Assembly: GCF_016743775.1 (NCBI RefSeq)
Contig: NZ_JAEQMY010000026.1
Location: forward strand, 1 to 64,000
Reading direction: 5' to 3'
Source of the DNA: Microvirga aerilata
GTDB taxonomy: Bacteria > Pseudomonadota > Alphaproteobacteria > Rhizobiales > Beijerinckiaceae
Length of the DNA: 64,000 nucleotides
Part shown: positions 63,110 to 64,000 of the stretch, in pieces
Position numbering within the stretch: position 1 is the first letter of the stretch
Layout of the letters: every line of letters begins with the position of its first letter
Notes under the pieces: model-generated
Told to the model about the DNA's origin: nothing
The model's database searches: none
What the model saw: the letters and a program-made list of their open reading frames with translations, nothing else
Translations under genes and position numbers: made by a program

Positions 63110-63619
63110 ATGAAATCCCACTTCGCCATGATGGCCGGCTACAATGCGTGGTGCAACGAGCGCATCTACGAGGTGGCAGCGCTCTTGCCCGATGCGAGGT
63201 ATCGCGCCGATCGCGGGGCGTTCTTCAAGTCGGTTCACGGCACCTTGAACCACCTCCTGGTCGCCGACCGCATTTGGATGAAGCGCTTTACCGGAAAGGG
63301 CGAGGCGCCGAACCGGCTCGACGCCATCCTGTTCGAAACCTTCGATGAGCTTCGGGCCGCGCGGCAGGCGGAGGACGAGCGGATCGTCGCCGCGATCGAC
63401 GGGCTCTCCGAGGCCGATCTTGCAGGCAGCATCCGTTACCGGACGATCGTGAATCCGGTCGAGATCGAGCAGCCCCTGATGCCGGCGCTGGTGCATTTCT
63501 TCAACCATCAGACCCATCATCGCGGCCAGGTTCACTGCCTGCTCACGGGCTTCGGGCTCGATGCGCCGTCGCTCGACCTCATCCTGTTCCAGCGCCAGAC
63601 CGGAATCGGCCTGTCATGA
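63110..63619 (+). CDS. DinB family metal-binding protein
   Basis: A protein of 169 residues with a four-helix bundle. The metal histidines are in SVHGTLNHLLVADR and FFNHQTHHRGQVH. This DinB/YfiT-like superfamily, unrelated to DinB polymerase, includes thiol S-transferases and many proteins of unknown role. Its stop overlaps the ATG of the next gene (ATGA). It probably belongs to the fad transcription unit or a following one. Confidence 0.88.
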   Translation: MKSHFAMMAGYNAWCNERIYEVAALLPDARYRADRGAFFKSVHGTLNHLLVADRIWMKRFTGKGEAPNRLDAILFETFDELRAARQAEDERIVAAIDGLSEADLAGSIRYRTIVNPVEIEQPLMPALVHFFNHQTHHRGQVHCLLTGFGLDAPSLDLILFQRQTGIGLS

Positions 63620-64000
63620 ACCTGTGGCTGCGCCTTCTGCACCTGATCCTCACCTCGTTCTTCCGGCCGAAGCTCGATCCGGTGCGGAATGTCTCGCGGC
63701 TCACGTTTCGGGTCTGGCCGCACGATCTCGACACGTCGCTGCATTTGAACAACGGGCGCTACTGGACGCTGATGGATCTGGGCCGCACCGACATCATGAT
63801 CCGCTCGGGCCTGTGGCGACCGATTCTCAAGCATGGTTGGGTGCCAGTGGTCGGCGCAGGTCAGATCCGGTTCCGGCGCGAGCTGAGGCCGTTTCGCGCG
63901 TTTATCCTCGAAACCCGCATTCTCACCTGGTCCGACACCGACGTGGTGATGGAGCATCGCCTGGTCTCGCAGGCCAAGGACGGCAGCTCGATCCTGAACG
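63616..64000 (+). CDS. Thioesterase family protein (4HBT hot-dog fold), truncated by window end
   Basis: The first 128 residues are seen. An N-terminal hydrophobic helix (LWLRLLHLILTSFF) precedes a THEM6-like hot-dog domain: TFRVWPHDLDTSLHLNNGRYWTLMDLGRTDIM, with conserved D and HLNN. It should hydrolyse acyl-CoA or another thioester. The start overlaps the DinB-family stop. The 3' end lies outside the window. Confidence 0.82.
   Translation, partial: MNLWLRLLHLILTSFFRPKLDPVRNVSRLTFRVWPHDLDTSLHLNNGRYWTLMDLGRTDIMIRSGLWRPILKHGWVPVVGAGQIRFRRELRPFRAFILETRILTWSDTDVVMEHRLVSQAKDGSSILN

Overview
The window is 64 kb of GC-rich chromosome from an alphaproteobacterium, most likely of the order Hyphomicrobiales and close to Microvirga/Methylobacterium. 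The reasons are the class I lysyl-tRNA synthetase, the GAAC-N7-GAAC LexA boxes, a DUF6460 protein, a PodJ-like polar protein, the ligase-associated DNA-repair gene set, and families of palindromic intergenic repeats. No prophage structural genes, plasmid functions, rRNA or CRISPR array are visible. The first 15 bases look like the 3' end of an initiator tRNA.

Layout. 0.5-14.4 kb is a cell-surface region: an NfrB-like glycosyltransferase, a secreted RTX-type protein, a two-component system whose response regulator carries an in-frame TAG, UDP-GlcNAc 2-epimerase, a HlyD-type adaptor and a 1693-residue repeat adhesin. 14.7-17.7 kb is a GAF-PAS-GGDEF-EAL c-di-GMP enzyme. 18-29.4 kb is a dense DNA-metabolism region: a HARP-like protein, SSB, a three-gene SOS-type operon with a helix-hairpin-helix protein, a coiled-coil/ATPase/nuclease operon, a TnsA-like protein, a possible Rad52-like annealing protein and a RecD2-type helicase. 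29.4-42 kb is mostly housekeeping: a frameshifted glycosyltransferase, a solute-binding protein, LysRS, an S24-like regulator, DUF952-PyrD, a MATE exporter, an esterase, a response regulator and YjbQ. 40.4-49.6 kb holds the four ligase-associated repair genes (exonuclease, ligase, DEXH helicase, PdeM), split in two by a TPR-methyltransferase and a short-chain dehydrogenase broken by TAG. 49.6-56.4 kb has LysE, a nitrilase-type hydrolase, TIGR02186-TauE and a PodJ-like protein. 56.8-64 kb is a MerR-linked beta-oxidation operon (acyl-CoA dehydrogenase, thiolase, FadB-like), then DinB-family and thioesterase genes.

The main discovery candidate is at 22.3-25.4 kb. The 611-residue ATPase carries its Walker B/H-loop half BEFORE its Walker A half and ends in a CPTC zinc-hook-like motif. 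That is the order expected if Rad50/SbcC were circularly permuted at the hook. It is translationally coupled to a small coiled-coil protein upstream and to an SbcD/Mre11-like phosphoesterase downstream. Around it lie four LexA boxes (19648, 22045, 26111, 26305), three of them on good sigma70-type promoters, and a fifth is at 43646 upstream of the ligase-associated exonuclease. Together they outline a DNA-damage-induced recombination island: SSB, Rad50/Mre11-like nuclease, annealing-protein candidate and RecD2 helicase.

Other points of note are two genes interrupted by a single TAG codon, a glycosyltransferase shifted at an A5 run, a palindromic repeat inserted in frame in the DEXH helicase, and a GTTTA-N5-GAAC sequence shared by the merR and fad promoters.
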